Positions 17,096 through 25,580 of a stretch of 34,852 nt of DNA are shown here, in pieces. Made by a program: the position numbers and the translations under genes. This DNA comes from Chromatiales bacterium (lineage in GTDB: Bacteria > Pseudomonadota > Gammaproteobacteria > Poriferisulfidales > Oxydemutatoraceae), in the NCBI GenBank assembly GCA_014323925.1, contig JACONC010000016.1, positions 1 through 34,852 on the forward strand, written 5' to 3'. The notes under the pieces are model-generated. The model saw only the letters and a list, made by a program, of their open reading frames with translations. It was not told the DNA's origin and did no database searches. Position 1 is the stretch's first letter; each line of letters starts with the position of its first letter.

Positions 17096-18211
17096 TCAGC
17101 CTGAGCGAGAGGCACCTTCGGTTAATTTGAATTGCATAAGGCGGCGACCTTCGGCAGTATCCGATAGCTGTTTGGACTCAACACTAAAGCCGGCTAGATT
17201 TTCAATCTTTTGCTTAAAGTCGTCACCAGTTTCGGCAAAACTAAGATTTAAAGTGAGCGTGCCACCGTTTAGTTCAAGTTTTTCCACTCGGCACAGTATA
17301 CAGCTGGATAACAATTTATCCACTCGTAGTAGGATAGCCCAAGTATTTTCGCGTCGTTGTTGATTATAAGACCTGAGCTGTTCTATATACTGCGCCACTT
17401 GGGTGCGTAGATTGGCTGGATCGCCTCCCGGCAGTTGCAGTTGTTCTGCTAGTTGTTCGGTCTGACGGTTGGCATTGTCTTGGTATAGGTTATAGCGTTG
17501 TATGTCGGAGAACATCACGTATAGATGGGCAGCAAAGGCGACAACTGCTAAAGCTATTGCTACCCGCCAGGGCTTCAGATAAGCTGCGGCAGCATCGCTT
17601 GAACCGTATTCGCCTTGCAGTAGATTGATAGCATCGACAGGTGCACCGCGTGCCATCATTTCATCGAGCGACGCCGGCAAAGGCTTAGCATCTTTTTGCC
17701 ATGCCTCAGGCAATGCTTTAGTGTTATCACTATATATATCAAGCATTGCTGAATGGGCGCACGCTGAGACTAATGCAGCAATCCACTCTACGCTTCCGGC
17801 GTTGCCAGAGTGATAGCTGTCGCGCATCAAGCATCTATCACTTTCGAACCATATCGTTATTTTCTCATCCGTATAAGGCAATGCATATAGTTCTGGTATC
17901 AGTTTGTGTGGTTTTAATTGCTCTGCTTGTGCTGCTTCCGTATAGTGGTGCATCAGTCTTTGAGACACCGCTATCACCGGCACCTGCTCAGTAGCGTTTT
18001 GATCATAAGCAAAATGGGTTTTTTCTATTGGTGCGATAAGCTGGTCTTCCAATGCGAAAGGTATAGTTTGCCGCCAAGATTTTTTGCTTTTGGTCGGCAT
18101 AGTGGGCTGAAAAAAAGCAAGTTCATCCATCGCCAACCAGACGATTTCTTTACTTTTATGGGAGCTTGCGGGTATCTCTACAAGCTCTGAGCTTGGTGTT
18201 ACTTTCCACAT
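17096..18211 (-). CDS. gspL: Type II secretion protein GspL
   Basis: The 371-residue protein has a cytoplasmic actin-like domain (residues 1-205) with WRQTIPFALEDQL, a motif region of GspL. A single membrane helix lies at about 213-232 (WRVAIALAVVAFAAHLYVMF), followed by a periplasmic coiled coil and a ferredoxin-like domain. GspL recruits the GspE ATPase to the membrane. The ATG at 18211 follows a 169-nt gap from gspK, the largest break in this cluster. The two cysteines in ILCRVEKLEL are on the periplasmic side. Confidence 0.9.
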   Translation of the reverse strand: MWKVTPSSELVEIPASSHKSKEIVWLAMDELAFFQPTMPTKSKKSWRQTIPFALEDQLIAPIEKTHFAYDQNATEQVPVIAVSQRLMHHYTEAAQAEQLKPHKLIPELYALPYTDEKITIWFESDRCLMRDSYHSGNAGSVEWIAALVSACAHSAMLDIYSDNTKALPEAWQKDAKPLPASLDEMMARGAPVDAINLLQGEYGSSDAAAAYLKPWRVAIALAVVAFAAHLYVMFSDIQRYNLYQDNANRQTEQLAEQLQLPGGDPANLRTQVAQYIEQLRSYNQQRRENTWAILLRVDKLLSSCILCRVEKLELNGGTLTLNLSFAETGDDFKQKIENLAGFSVESKQLSDTAEGRRLMQFKLTEGASRSG

Positions 18212-18380
18212 AGGTTTAATTATGATTAATCTATTAGCTAGTCATTGAGTGTCGTATCGGCGTGGTGACATTACCATCATTTCCATATTGCTATCTTACT
18301 ATATCCATCGTAATTAGGCAGCTGCGTAAAACATTTACATGCGAACATATATGCGAACAGCTCTCACGAAATTAGCATTG
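18212..18380. other. Spacer between gspK and gspL with an 8-nt direct repeat
   Basis: This 169-nt gap interrupts an otherwise packed operon. ATGCGAAC occurs twice, at 18339-18346 and 18351-18358, 12 nt apart, as might suit a dimeric regulator. I see no open frame of useful length. It may hold a second promoter for gspL-M-N. Confidence 0.4.
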
Positions 18381-19688
18381 CTAACTATGCTTTTCATCGT
18401 TGTAGCAATTATTCAAATTCATTTTTTCAGCCATAATTTCATAAGGATTGTAGCCTACATAATGTCGCTCAAGCACATACACCTTATAAGGGGACTCTAG
18501 AGCTTCGCGATAAAACAGGCTCTGCATTCGCGTCGTTGTTCGGCTTTGCCCTCGCCCTATGCTCAACTCTATATAAGTGGCAAAAAAACGACTCTGCACA
18601 TCAAGATATGCCTTGTGCCACCAACGCTTCTCTTCGTCAGAGATATATTCTTTTAGCAAATTATCTATGGCTTTTCTATTGGGTAGAGGGGTTTCGCGTA
18701 TATCACGATAAAGATCCTCGGCACTGGACGCGCTGATATAAGGTAGCGTAGTAAGCACTGCAAGTGGCGCAGTGTTGATGTTAATGCGTCGACGGTAAGG
18801 CGCATCGGTAGGTAAGGCAACGACATAGGTCAATATTCGGTCCATACCTAACTCAAAATCACTGTTGTCAGGCTGCCCGACACTTTTTAGTGGAAATTCT
18901 TGGAATGCGTTAATGAGGTATAACTCGTTGATTGAGGCAATCGGTCCATTGGCGGTACGATACGGAGGTTGGGCAAAACTATAGTCGGCACTCTCAGCCC
19001 CTTTGGAGCGATAATCGTCGTCGTCATCCAGCCAATCTTGTATATTATCTAAAAACTCGATCACTTCGGCATCACTTAAATCTAAGTCTTCCCTTAAATA
19101 TAACTCTTTAAAGCGTTCGGCGTACCAATCTCCCACCTTTCGTGGATTTTCTCGGACATCAAAAAAATCGTTATCATTTTGTAGATTGGGTATCTTTAGT
19201 GACTCCGTGTCTAACAAGTTGTTGATATTGAGTATCGCTTGTAAATCGTAAATGCAGAGCTTAGTTTTTTTAAGGCCGATACTTTCAAATCTTCCGATTA
19301 ACGGGGCTATTTTCTCTGCCAACTGCTCGGCGTCCGACCAGCTTTGCTGGGGGTGTTCGTACTCTTGCGCGTCTTCGTCGTTATCGCTGGATACATCATC
19401 GTCGGTAAAGCTATTCGTAGATGTCGTGTTTTCGTCGGCTAATGCAGCGTAGTAATCGTATCCTTGCTCACCTTGTTCCTGACGATCTTCCTCTAAAATG
19501 CCGGCTGCTATTTGCTCGAGAGAAAGGGCGAGCAAAACAGCTTGCTCCTTCTCTAAAACTCTAGCCATACGCGTGGTGTCTAGATTTTGACTATAAAGTA
19601 GCCACGACGCAGTTGCCGAAACCGCCGCCACCACTATCATCACGGTTATTAGTGCGATGCCCGAAGATTTATGATCAGGTGATAACAT
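18381..19688 (-). CDS. gspK: Type II secretion minor pseudopilin GspK (with acidic insertion)
   Basis: GspK is the large minor pseudopilin that caps the pseudopilus with GspI and GspJ. The prepilin peptidase site is KSSG/IALITVM after residue 10; as usual for GspK the Glu at +5 is absent. The large helical domain (DLDLSDAEVIEFLDNIQDWLDDDDD) and the RRININTAPLAVLTTLP helix-hairpin-helix-like segment are typical. At 435 residues it is about 100 longer than well-known GspK proteins. Residues 66-120 form a strongly acidic low-complexity stretch rich in Asp, Glu, Ser and Thr that may be an extra calcium-binding or disordered loop. It starts 6 nt after gspJ. Confidence 0.92.
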   Translation of the reverse strand: MLSPDHKSSGIALITVMIVVAAVSATASWLLYSQNLDTTRMARVLEKEQAVLLALSLEQIAAGILEEDRQEQGEQGYDYYAALADENTTSTNSFTDDDVSSDNDEDAQEYEHPQQSWSDAEQLAEKIAPLIGRFESIGLKKTKLCIYDLQAILNINNLLDTESLKIPNLQNDNDFFDVRENPRKVGDWYAERFKELYLREDLDLSDAEVIEFLDNIQDWLDDDDDYRSKGAESADYSFAQPPYRTANGPIASINELYLINAFQEFPLKSVGQPDNSDFELGMDRILTYVVALPTDAPYRRRININTAPLAVLTTLPYISASSAEDLYRDIRETPLPNRKAIDNLLKEYISDEEKRWWHKAYLDVQSRFFATYIELSIGRGQSRTTTRMQSLFYREALESPYKVYVLERHYVGYNPYEIMAEKMNLNNCYNDEKHS

Positions 19689-19694
19689 CTATGG

Positions 19695-20360
19695 CTAGTC
19701 GGCAAGCCGCCAAGGGTATTCTCCTAAACCTGGGAAACGCCTGCTAAAAGTACGCTCGTTATCGTTTTGGTCTCTGAGTACCAGTTCTACTTCTATGCCA
19801 GTGCCTTCATCGCCTTCGTCAGTCGGTAGCGACTCTAGATAAGCACGGCTATTTTGATCTTTTTCTCTCACCACGCTCCAGTAAGGCTGAATATCAAACG
19901 ATACTACATTTTCTAACAAAACGCTAACCACCGGTTGGCTGTCTTGTGATCTATCCAAAACTGGCCACGACAAACGGTAGAGCCTATCTTCCTGCTGACA
20001 ATAAGAAACACGATAAAGTCCGGAGCGGATGAGGCCACCTGGCTCGACTCCAGCGCGACTAAAAGAAACCTCACAATAATAGCTATCGTCGCGAGTGTAT
20101 TCATTGGTTTCCTCTTGAAAAGCTGGCAGTCTCTCTTCGCCGAAGGCTGGTAGAATCGGGCGCCGTGTGACATTCAAAAAGTCGTCCAACAACAATGTCA
20201 TAACCAACTGAATGTCGTTTAATGTAGCTGATTTTTCCTCTACATTTTGTTGCACCATCATAGAGGTTTGTAGACCCTGAAAAGTCATCGCCGAAATTAC
20301 CGCAAAGATAGCCATCGCAATCAACACTTCTATCAATGTAAAGCCTGTTGATTTAGGCAT
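19695..20360 (-). CDS. gspJ: Type II secretion minor pseudopilin GspJ
   Basis: The 221-residue pseudopilin has a short leader, MPKSTG/FTLIEVLIAMAIFAV, with the conserved Glu at +5, cleaved by the prepilin peptidase GspO. The C-terminal domain has the tryptophan/proline ending FPGLGEYPWRLAD typical of GspJ. It forms the tip complex with GspI and GspK in the periplasm. It starts 3 nt after gspI and ends 6 nt before gspK. Confidence 0.92.
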   Translation of the reverse strand: MPKSTGFTLIEVLIAMAIFAVISAMTFQGLQTSMMVQQNVEEKSATLNDIQLVMTLLLDDFLNVTRRPILPAFGEERLPAFQEETNEYTRDDSYYCEVSFSRAGVEPGGLIRSGLYRVSYCQQEDRLYRLSWPVLDRSQDSQPVVSVLLENVVSFDIQPYWSVVREKDQNSRAYLESLPTDEGDEGTGIEVELVLRDQNDNERTFSRRFPGLGEYPWRLAD

Positions 20361-20363
20361 TTT

Positions 20364-20804
20364 TTAGCAAGATATTATGCTTAACTCAGCAATTGCACGG
20401 GTTGTGTCGGGGTCGGCATTCGGCGCGTAGACCTCTACTGAGAAAAGCGGAGGAGAGCTGATGTCTGTTTGATCTATTACTGTACCATCGCTAATATCGC
20501 TGATAACCTCAACACTCTGCAACCAACGCCAGCGCACACCTGCTTGTTCTTCGTAGCCTTCCGATGATCCACTATTTTCGCATTGATTACCAGAATTACG
20601 ATTATTATGTAGGCTAATAAGTGTATTCCAGGCGACCAAGTGTGCCATATAGCGTTCCTGTAAATAAGCTTGTGCCGATGAGTAGTTGGCAAGCCCATCC
20701 AAAGAAGCACCCAAAGCAATAGCCAACACGACCACTGAGATTAATACTTCAATCAAGGTGAAACCTTGGCGACGATGTCGTTTTCTCGGGTAATTGCTAT
20801 GCAT
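20364..20804 (-). CDS. gspI: Type II secretion minor pseudopilin GspI
   Basis: The 146-residue protein has a basic leader ending RRQG/FTLIEVLISVVVLAIALG, a perfect type IV prepilin-like cleavage site. I chose the ATG at 20804 because GAGAG lies 6 nt upstream; an in-frame GTG at 20810 lies inside the same site. GspI starts assembly of the pseudopilus tip. Two cysteines in the middle and one at the C-terminus (SIISC) are present. Confidence 0.9.
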   Translation of the reverse strand: MHSNYPRKRHRRQGFTLIEVLISVVVLAIALGASLDGLANYSSAQAYLQERYMAHLVAWNTLISLHNNRNSGNQCENSGSSEGYEEQAGVRWRWLQSVEVISDISDGTVIDQTDISSPPLFSVEVYAPNADPDTTRAIAELSIISC

Positions 20805-20825
20805 AACCACTCTCGGCAGGACTAA

Positions 20826-21470
20826 CTAATAGTCCTTGGGTTCACCAAAGCGTACGCGTCCAGTTGCTGTCCAGCTTAAACTGAGATATTGCTCTCGGTC
20901 GTAGACTACCCGCATCGTCCCGCTAGGCTGCCACAGACCAGTGGGGTGAAACTGCACAAGCGGCCGCCAGCTCGGCTTTTTTTGCGTTGATTCGTCATCA
21001 TCCAAGAGCAGTTCTTCTAGTTCTTCTTGTGCTTGAAGCTCAACATACTCGGAGACTGAGGAAAACTCGCTACCTTCGGCATCTTGAAACAAAAGTTTCC
21101 ATCCGGCTTGCATTGCGACTCTGATATTTTCGCAACCACTCGGAAAGCAAGTACTGTTGCACTCCCAATCCCGGCGTTCTTCGTTTCGACAAAGCGGTTG
21201 CAAATAGCGCGCTTGCTGGTCCCACGCCATCGCATAGCGGCGACCGCTGAGGATCGCCTCGTCGGCCATTACATTCATCAGGCTAACCGTATTGCGCATG
21301 GATTCTTGCACGCGCCCGCGATCACCCACTGAGACCGATAGCACTCCTGCACCAATTATAATAGAAACAATCAGAACCACAGTAAGCAGTTCTATGAGCG
21401 TAAAACCCGATACGCTAGTACTCCGCTTATTGGTCGAGATTCCAGTTGCCAATATCCTGATCAAAGTCAT
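20826..21470 (-). CDS. gspH: Type II secretion minor pseudopilin GspH
   Basis: The pseudopilin has the cleavage site SVSG/FTLIELLTVVLIVSIIIGAG. The most likely start is the ATG at 21470, giving 214 residues and a 22-residue leader; in-frame ATGs extend to 21512 and a TTG at 21452 is also possible. All of these overlap the gspG end. The globular domain contains four closely spaced cysteines (LCRNEERRDWECNSTCFPSGC) that may form two disulfides. It also contains an acidic insert (QEELEELLLDDDE) unusual for the family. GspH sits at the junction between tip and major pseudopilin. Confidence 0.88.
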   Translation of the reverse strand: MTLIRILATGISTNKRSTSVSGFTLIELLTVVLIVSIIIGAGVLSVSVGDRGRVQESMRNTVSLMNVMADEAILSGRRYAMAWDQQARYLQPLCRNEERRDWECNSTCFPSGCENIRVAMQAGWKLLFQDAEGSEFSSVSEYVELQAQEELEELLLDDDESTQKKPSWRPLVQFHPTGLWQPSGTMRVVYDREQYLSLSWTATGRVRFGEPKDY

Positions 21471-21843
21471 TGCCACCATCCCGGCCATCTTTACCATAAC
21501 TATAAATATCAAATTTAGAGGTGTTATTTACGCCCGGATTGCGGTATTGATAGTCGTTATTCCACGGGTCTTTCGGCACTTTGTCCAGATAGTTTCCGGA
21601 TACCAGCTGCGATAAATCGGATGGGTAATCGAAGTTGTCCAGGCGATATAAATTAATGGCGTTGACCAAAGTGCGCACATCTTGCTTGGCGCGTACTTGG
21701 CGGGCGTGTTCCGGGCGTTCCATAATCGACGGAACCACCAGCGCTGCCAATACACCAAGTATAACTACCACCACCATAATTTCTATTAGAGTAAAACCTG
21801 CTTGCTTTGTTCTGCGTAGTCTATGTTTATTCATATCTCTCAT
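21427..21843 (-). CDS. gspG: Type II secretion major pseudopilin GspG
   Basis: The 138-residue major subunit of the pseudopilus has the cleavage site KQAG/FTLIEIMVVVVILGVLAALVVP. The C-terminal loop DPWNNDYQYRNPG plus SYGKDGRDGGND is the known calcium-binding end of GspG. It overlaps the gspF stop by 4 nt (ATGA); a second ATG at 21834 (MNKHRLRR) is possible but has poor spacing to GAGAG. As the major pilin it is normally the most abundant product of the operon. Confidence 0.96.
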   Translation of the reverse strand: MRDMNKHRLRRTKQAGFTLIEIMVVVVILGVLAALVVPSIMERPEHARQVRAKQDVRTLVNAINLYRLDNFDYPSDLSQLVSGNYLDKVPKDPWNNDYQYRNPGVNNTSKFDIYSYGKDGRDGGNDFDQDIGNWNLDQ

Positions 21844-23039
21844 ATCAGTTGGTTCATTTGTATAATAGGCACGAGTACCGCCATCACAATAAGCAGCACC
21901 ACACCACCCATCATTATAACCAACAAAGGTTCAAATAACTTCAATCCAGTGTCAATGACTGTCTTAAGTCTTTGGTCGTAATAGTCGGCTACCTTTAACA
22001 GCATTTTGTCTAACGCTCCGCTTGATTCGCCGCTGCTGACCATGTGAATTAAAAAAGGTGGAAAACGTTCGGCTTTGAGTAGTGCTTGATGCAAGCTATC
22101 GCCTTCACGGACGCGGTTTGCTACTTCATCCAAATCGCTTTTAAGGGCTAGATTGTCGACCCGCTCGGATGCGATGCGCAGAGAGTCCATCGCCGACACA
22201 CCGCTACCTAGTAGCATACCTAGGCTACGTGCCCACCCCGACACATTGCCGACGACAAACCAGTAGCCTAAACGCGGCACTTTGAGTAAAAATCCATGCC
22301 ATTTTTTCTTTTTTTCGAGATCTCGCAACATCAGCAAAAAAATGACCAAACTACCGGATGACAAAACAAAAAGGTAAAATCCGTAATTCTGCAACCAGTT
22401 GCTAATAGATAATAACGCAAGTGTTAACCCAGGAAGTTCCTGATTCATTTGACCGAAAACCCGAGTAACCTGTGGCACCACATAAACTAGCAACAAGATA
22501 ATGACGGTGATGGCGACGGTCATCATAAGCAACGGATAGATCAACGCGGTCATCATCGATTGTTTGGCTTTGCCACTGTGTTCAACATCGTCGGCTAACC
22601 GTTCCAACACCTGCTCTAAATGGCCGGTCTCTTCGCCCGCCGAGATAGTCGCAATATAATCGGACGGGAAAGTCGCAGGAGCCTTCTCCAAAGCATGTGC
22701 CAACGAATGTCCTTCTGCAACCTGGCTTCTGATAGCACTTACCAAACGCTTAATCGTCACATTTTCGGCTTGCTCAGCCATCAATCTTAAGCTTTGTTCA
22801 AGCGGCATACCCGACCCCACTAAAGTAGCCAGTTGGCGGGTGAGTAACATCAGGTTGTTGCCTTTTAGTTTGCTCTTGAACTGAAATAATGTACGACCCA
22901 CGCTAACTGGGCTCAGTTCTAGAGGCATTAAACCGCGTTCGCGCAACTGCTGGCGAAGATGTTTCTCCGATTCGGCTTCTAATACATCTTTGCGTATTTT
23001 TCCCGACTTGTCATAGGCTTTGTAATTGTATGCTTGCAT
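21840..23039 (-). CDS. gspF: Type II secretion inner-membrane platform protein GspF
   Basis: The polytopic platform protein (399 aa from the ATG at 23039) couples the GspE ATPase to pseudopilus assembly. It has two cytoplasmic T2SSF domains with the repeated signature (LATLVGSGMPLEQSLRLMAEQ near residue 80 and LGMLLGSGVSAMDSLRIASE near 280) and three membrane helices. In-frame ATGs at 23045 and 23057 also exist; MQAYNYKAYDKSGK fits the family N-terminus best. It is the first gsp gene in this run. gspC, gspD and gspE, usually just upstream, are absent. Confidence 0.93.
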   Translation of the reverse strand: MQAYNYKAYDKSGKIRKDVLEAESEKHLRQQLRERGLMPLELSPVSVGRTLFQFKSKLKGNNLMLLTRQLATLVGSGMPLEQSLRLMAEQAENVTIKRLVSAIRSQVAEGHSLAHALEKAPATFPSDYIATISAGEETGHLEQVLERLADDVEHSGKAKQSMMTALIYPLLMMTVAITVIILLLVYVVPQVTRVFGQMNQELPGLTLALLSISNWLQNYGFYLFVLSSGSLVIFLLMLRDLEKKKKWHGFLLKVPRLGYWFVVGNVSGWARSLGMLLGSGVSAMDSLRIASERVDNLALKSDLDEVANRVREGDSLHQALLKAERFPPFLIHMVSSGESSGALDKMLLKVADYYDQRLKTVIDTGLKLFEPLLVIMMGGVVLLIVMAVLVPIIQMNQLI

Positions 23040-23524
23040 AAGCATAGTATATACCATAGACCATTGTTTACTTTATCATTGTATGGTGCTGTGTCGTGCC
23101 GGGTTAATTAGAGGATGAAGCGGCAACAAGTTATTGTAAATAGGCGTTAAACTCTCCTCAAGATTTGTTGTTATCAGTAAGTATTCGGATGATATTATCT
23201 GACGCTACGGTTTAACTAGACGAGCAAAAGCAGCGCTAGTTTAGCTTCGCCCGTTGTCCGCCGATGACAATAGCAAAGCAAGTGTAGTGGTTAACTGCAG
23301 TGTAGATATAGTTGTGGGCACGACGAACAAGATAGTGGACGATATCGATCGCAAACTAAGGTTTTGGCAACTAAGCTTTAAGTCTGCTCTTGATACGCTT
23401 GCAAGGACTAGATGCTTTATTTTTGGCCTCTATGCATAACCTAGTGGTATATACCAATTCGCAAATAGCTAAATTTCTGCCTAAAACTTTTCATTACTTG
23501 TCGGCCAGTAATAGAAAAAGGAAA
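23040..23524. other. Gene-poor region between tRNA-Ile and gspF
   Basis: I see no convincing gene in these ~480 nt. It must contain the gspF promoter. TGGTATATACCA, a 12-nt palindrome at 23445-23456, shares the 10-mer GTATATACCA with 23047-23056, exactly 400 nt away, next to the gspF start. An ATTACT/AGTAAT hairpin lies near 23495-23515, on the 3' side of the tRNA, but without a good T-run. A 61-codon TTG-started frame (23254-23439) lacks a ribosome binding site and family resemblance. The region may be a decayed gene. Confidence 0.5.
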
Positions 23525-23598
23525 TGGGCCCGGCAGGATTCGAACCTGCGACCTAAGGATTATGAGTCCCCCGCTCTGACCGACTGAGCTACAGGCCC
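23525..23598 (-). tRNA. tRNA-Ile2 (anticodon CAU, lysidine-modified)
   Basis: The 74-nt cloverleaf is complete: acceptor GGGCCTG pairing with CGGGCCC (one G-U), D-arm GCTCAGTCGGTCAGAGC, anticodon loop CTCATAA and T-arm GCAGGTTCGAATCCTGC. The CAU anticodon occurs in initiator, elongator and Ile2 tRNAs. The C4-G69 and C5-G68 pairs and the G30-C40 pair match the determinants of tRNA-Ile2 recognised by TilS rather than elongator Met, which has C30-G40. Position directly behind rpoD agrees with Ile2 in other gammaproteobacteria. The 3' CCA is not encoded (ATTTC follows), so a CCA-adding enzyme is needed. Confidence 0.9.
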
Positions 23599-23608
23599 CC
23601 AGATTATT

Positions 23609-25396
23609 TTAATCGGAGTCTAGGAAACTGCGAAGTAACGATGCGCGCGACGGCTGGCGTAGTTTTTTGAGTGCCTTCGCTTCTATTTGGCGGATTCTCT
23701 CGCGCGTGACATCAAACTGTTTACCTACTTCTTCTAAGGTATGATCGGTATTCATATCAATCCCAAAGCGCATTCTCAAAACTTGTGCTTCTCTAGGAGT
23801 AAGAGATGTCAACAAATCCTGCATCGCACTTTTTAACGCTTCACTATATGCGTTTTCATCCGGCAGTTTTATATTTTCATCATTGATGAATTGTTCCAGT
23901 TGCGAGTCGCTGTCATCACCCACTGGCGTTTCTAGAGAGATCGGTTCTTTGGTTACCTTAATGACTTTGCGTATTTTTTCTTCCGGCATATTCAGATAGT
24001 CGGCAAGTTCTTTAGGCTTAGGTTCTCGTCCGAGTTCTTGAACAAGTTTTCTGGTTGTACGATTAAATTTATTGATTGTTTCTATCATGTGCACTGGGAT
24101 ACGTATAGTGCGCGCTTGATCGGCAATCGAACGCGTAATTGCCTGACGAATCCACCAAGTTGCATAAGTCGAGAATTTATAACCGCGACGATATTCAAAT
24201 TTATCAACTGCTTTCATTAATCCGATATTTCCTTCTTGAATCAAATCCAAGAATTGCAACCCTCGATTGGTATATTTCTTGGCGATTGATATCACCAAGC
24301 GTAGATTTGCTTCGATCATTTCTCTTTTGGCTCGTCGGGCTTTGGTTTCAGCAGACTTCACCGCGACACTAATTTTTTTAATTTCGGTGATCGACAGCCC
24401 AGTTTCCTTCTCTATTTGAGTCAGTTTGTTTTGTTCTCTGCTCATTGCATCTTTATAGGGGCGTAGTGCATTGCTGTACTTGGAGCGCAATAGACTATGA
24501 TCTAAGCGGTAACCGATTTTGTTTTCTTTGGTACGCTCGTTGAAATACTGCTTAGGAATTTTTGCTTTTTTAACACAAATATCCAATAGTGTTCGTTCAA
24601 TCTCATAAATCTGTGCCTGATACGATTTCAAGTTTTTATTTAAGGCTTCGTTGACAGACGGTGTTAGGTTAAGTTCTAGTAATAGGTCGGACATTTTTTG
24701 GCACAGTCGCGCATAAGAACGCGGTGTGCTACGCACCGACTTCAATCGTGATCTTTTATAAAGATTTCTTAACTTTTCAAAATGCAGGTCTAAATCTTGT
24801 GCGTCAATTTCTTCTTCTTGGAAATCGGGATCTATCATCTCTAAAATATTCATCTTTTTAGTTTCTTCTTCGTCGACCTCGCACTCTTCCCAGAAGCCGT
24901 TGGCTATTTGCTCTTTAATCTCGCCACTTTTATACTGTTCGTAAATACTAAGCAGTAACATAATCGCCGGTGGGAATGTACCCAACGCCGCGCGCACTTT
25001 ATCCATTCCTTCCTCTATGCGTTTGGCAATTGCTATTTCATCTTCTCGGCTTAACAAACTAACTGCCCCCATCTCCCGCATGTACATGCGGGTTGGATCT
25101 GTCGTTCCTCGAAGTTCGTGATTGGTATGGGTTAAAGCTGTGGCAACTTCCTCAGGTGGCATCTCGGTTATCTCGCCGTTATCGAGCATGAGTTCGTCTT
25201 CAGTCGGCAATTTTTCAACGATTTTAATGCCAGATTCATTGAGCATCACGGTAATATCCTCTATTTGCTCGGCTTCAACGATATCGCTGAGCAAATAGTC
25301 GCTTAGTTCTGCGCAACTAATGAAACCGCGTTCCTTAGCCTTAGCCATGAAATCTTTATTTAATTTAATTTTTACAGATTTAGGTTGTTTAACCAT
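23609..25396 (-). CDS. rpoD: Primary sigma factor RpoD (sigma-70)
   Basis: The 595-residue housekeeping sigma factor has region 1.1 (residues 8-80, starting [20 protein letters not shown]), region 1.2 ([11 protein letters not shown]), the non-conserved region, region 2 with [37 protein letters not shown] for -10 binding, region 3, and region 4 with [24 protein letters not shown] for -35 binding. Regions 2.3-2.4 and 4.2 look unaltered, so standard promoters are expected. The ATG at 25396 has GAGAG 6 nt upstream and an extended -10 promoter. In most gammaproteobacteria dnaG precedes rpoD; here fmt does. Confidence 0.98.
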   Translation of the reverse strand: MVKQPKSVKIKLNKDFMAKAKERGFISCAELSDYLLSDIVEAEQIEDITVMLNESGIKIVEKLPTEDELMLDNGEITEMPPEEVATALTHTNHELRGTTDPTRMYMREMGAVSLLSREDEIAIAKRIEEGMDKVRAALGTFPPAIMLLLSIYEQYKSGEIKEQIANGFWEECEVDEEETKKMNILEMIDPDFQEEEIDAQDLDLHFEKLRNLYKRSRLKSVRSTPRSYARLCQKMSDLLLELNLTPSVNEALNKNLKSYQAQIYEIERTLLDICVKKAKIPKQYFNERTKENKIGYRLDHSLLRSKYSNALRPYKDAMSREQNKLTQIEKETGLSITEIKKISVAVKSAETKARRAKREMIEANLRLVISIAKKYTNRGLQFLDLIQEGNIGLMKAVDKFEYRRGYKFSTYATWWIRQAITRSIADQARTIRIPVHMIETINKFNRTTRKLVQELGREPKPKELADYLNMPEEKIRKVIKVTKEPISLETPVGDDSDSQLEQFINDENIKLPDENAYSEALKSAMQDLLTSLTPREAQVLRMRFGIDMNTDHTLEEVGKQFDVTRERIRQIEAKALKKLRQPSRASLLRSFLDSD

Positions 25397-25422
25397 AGAG
25401 CTCTCTCAAATATAGAAGGCGA

Positions 25423-25431
25423 ATTATACCA
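25423..25431 (-). promoter_or_regulatory. Extended -10 promoter of rpoD
   Basis: On the minus strand TGGTATAAT (25431-25423) is a textbook extended -10 (TGN-TATAAT) 26 nt before the rpoD ATG. No good -35 box is seen 17 nt upstream, which is normal for extended -10 promoters. Confidence 0.6.
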
Positions 25432-25472
25432 TAAGAACATCTCTAATTAACTTGCGTGTACGATGCCAAGAA

Positions 25473-25563
25473 TAGAAAGTTTTAGTCACAGAATTTGATA
25501 AGTGAAGATATTTAAGTAATTTTATAATCTCTTTCATTATAAAATCCTAACCAAGGAGATTAC
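25473..25563 (-). repeat. 93-nt dispersed repeat, copy 2 (between fmt and rpoD)
   Basis: This copy matches bases 1-93 in the opposite orientation. Read on the minus strand it begins 17 nt after the fmt stop and ends about 44 nt before the rpoD -10 box. Thus both copies have the same orientation relative to the promoter that follows them. The internal TAATCTC/GAGATTA inverted repeat is conserved although the loop between them differs, which hints that the stem is under selection. Confidence 0.85.
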
Positions 25564-25580
25564 CTGATAATTATAAGGTT

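Noticed and set aside
23254-23439. 61-codon frame near the tRNA
   Set aside because: TTG start without ribosome site, no recognisable family; kept only as part of the gene-poor region.
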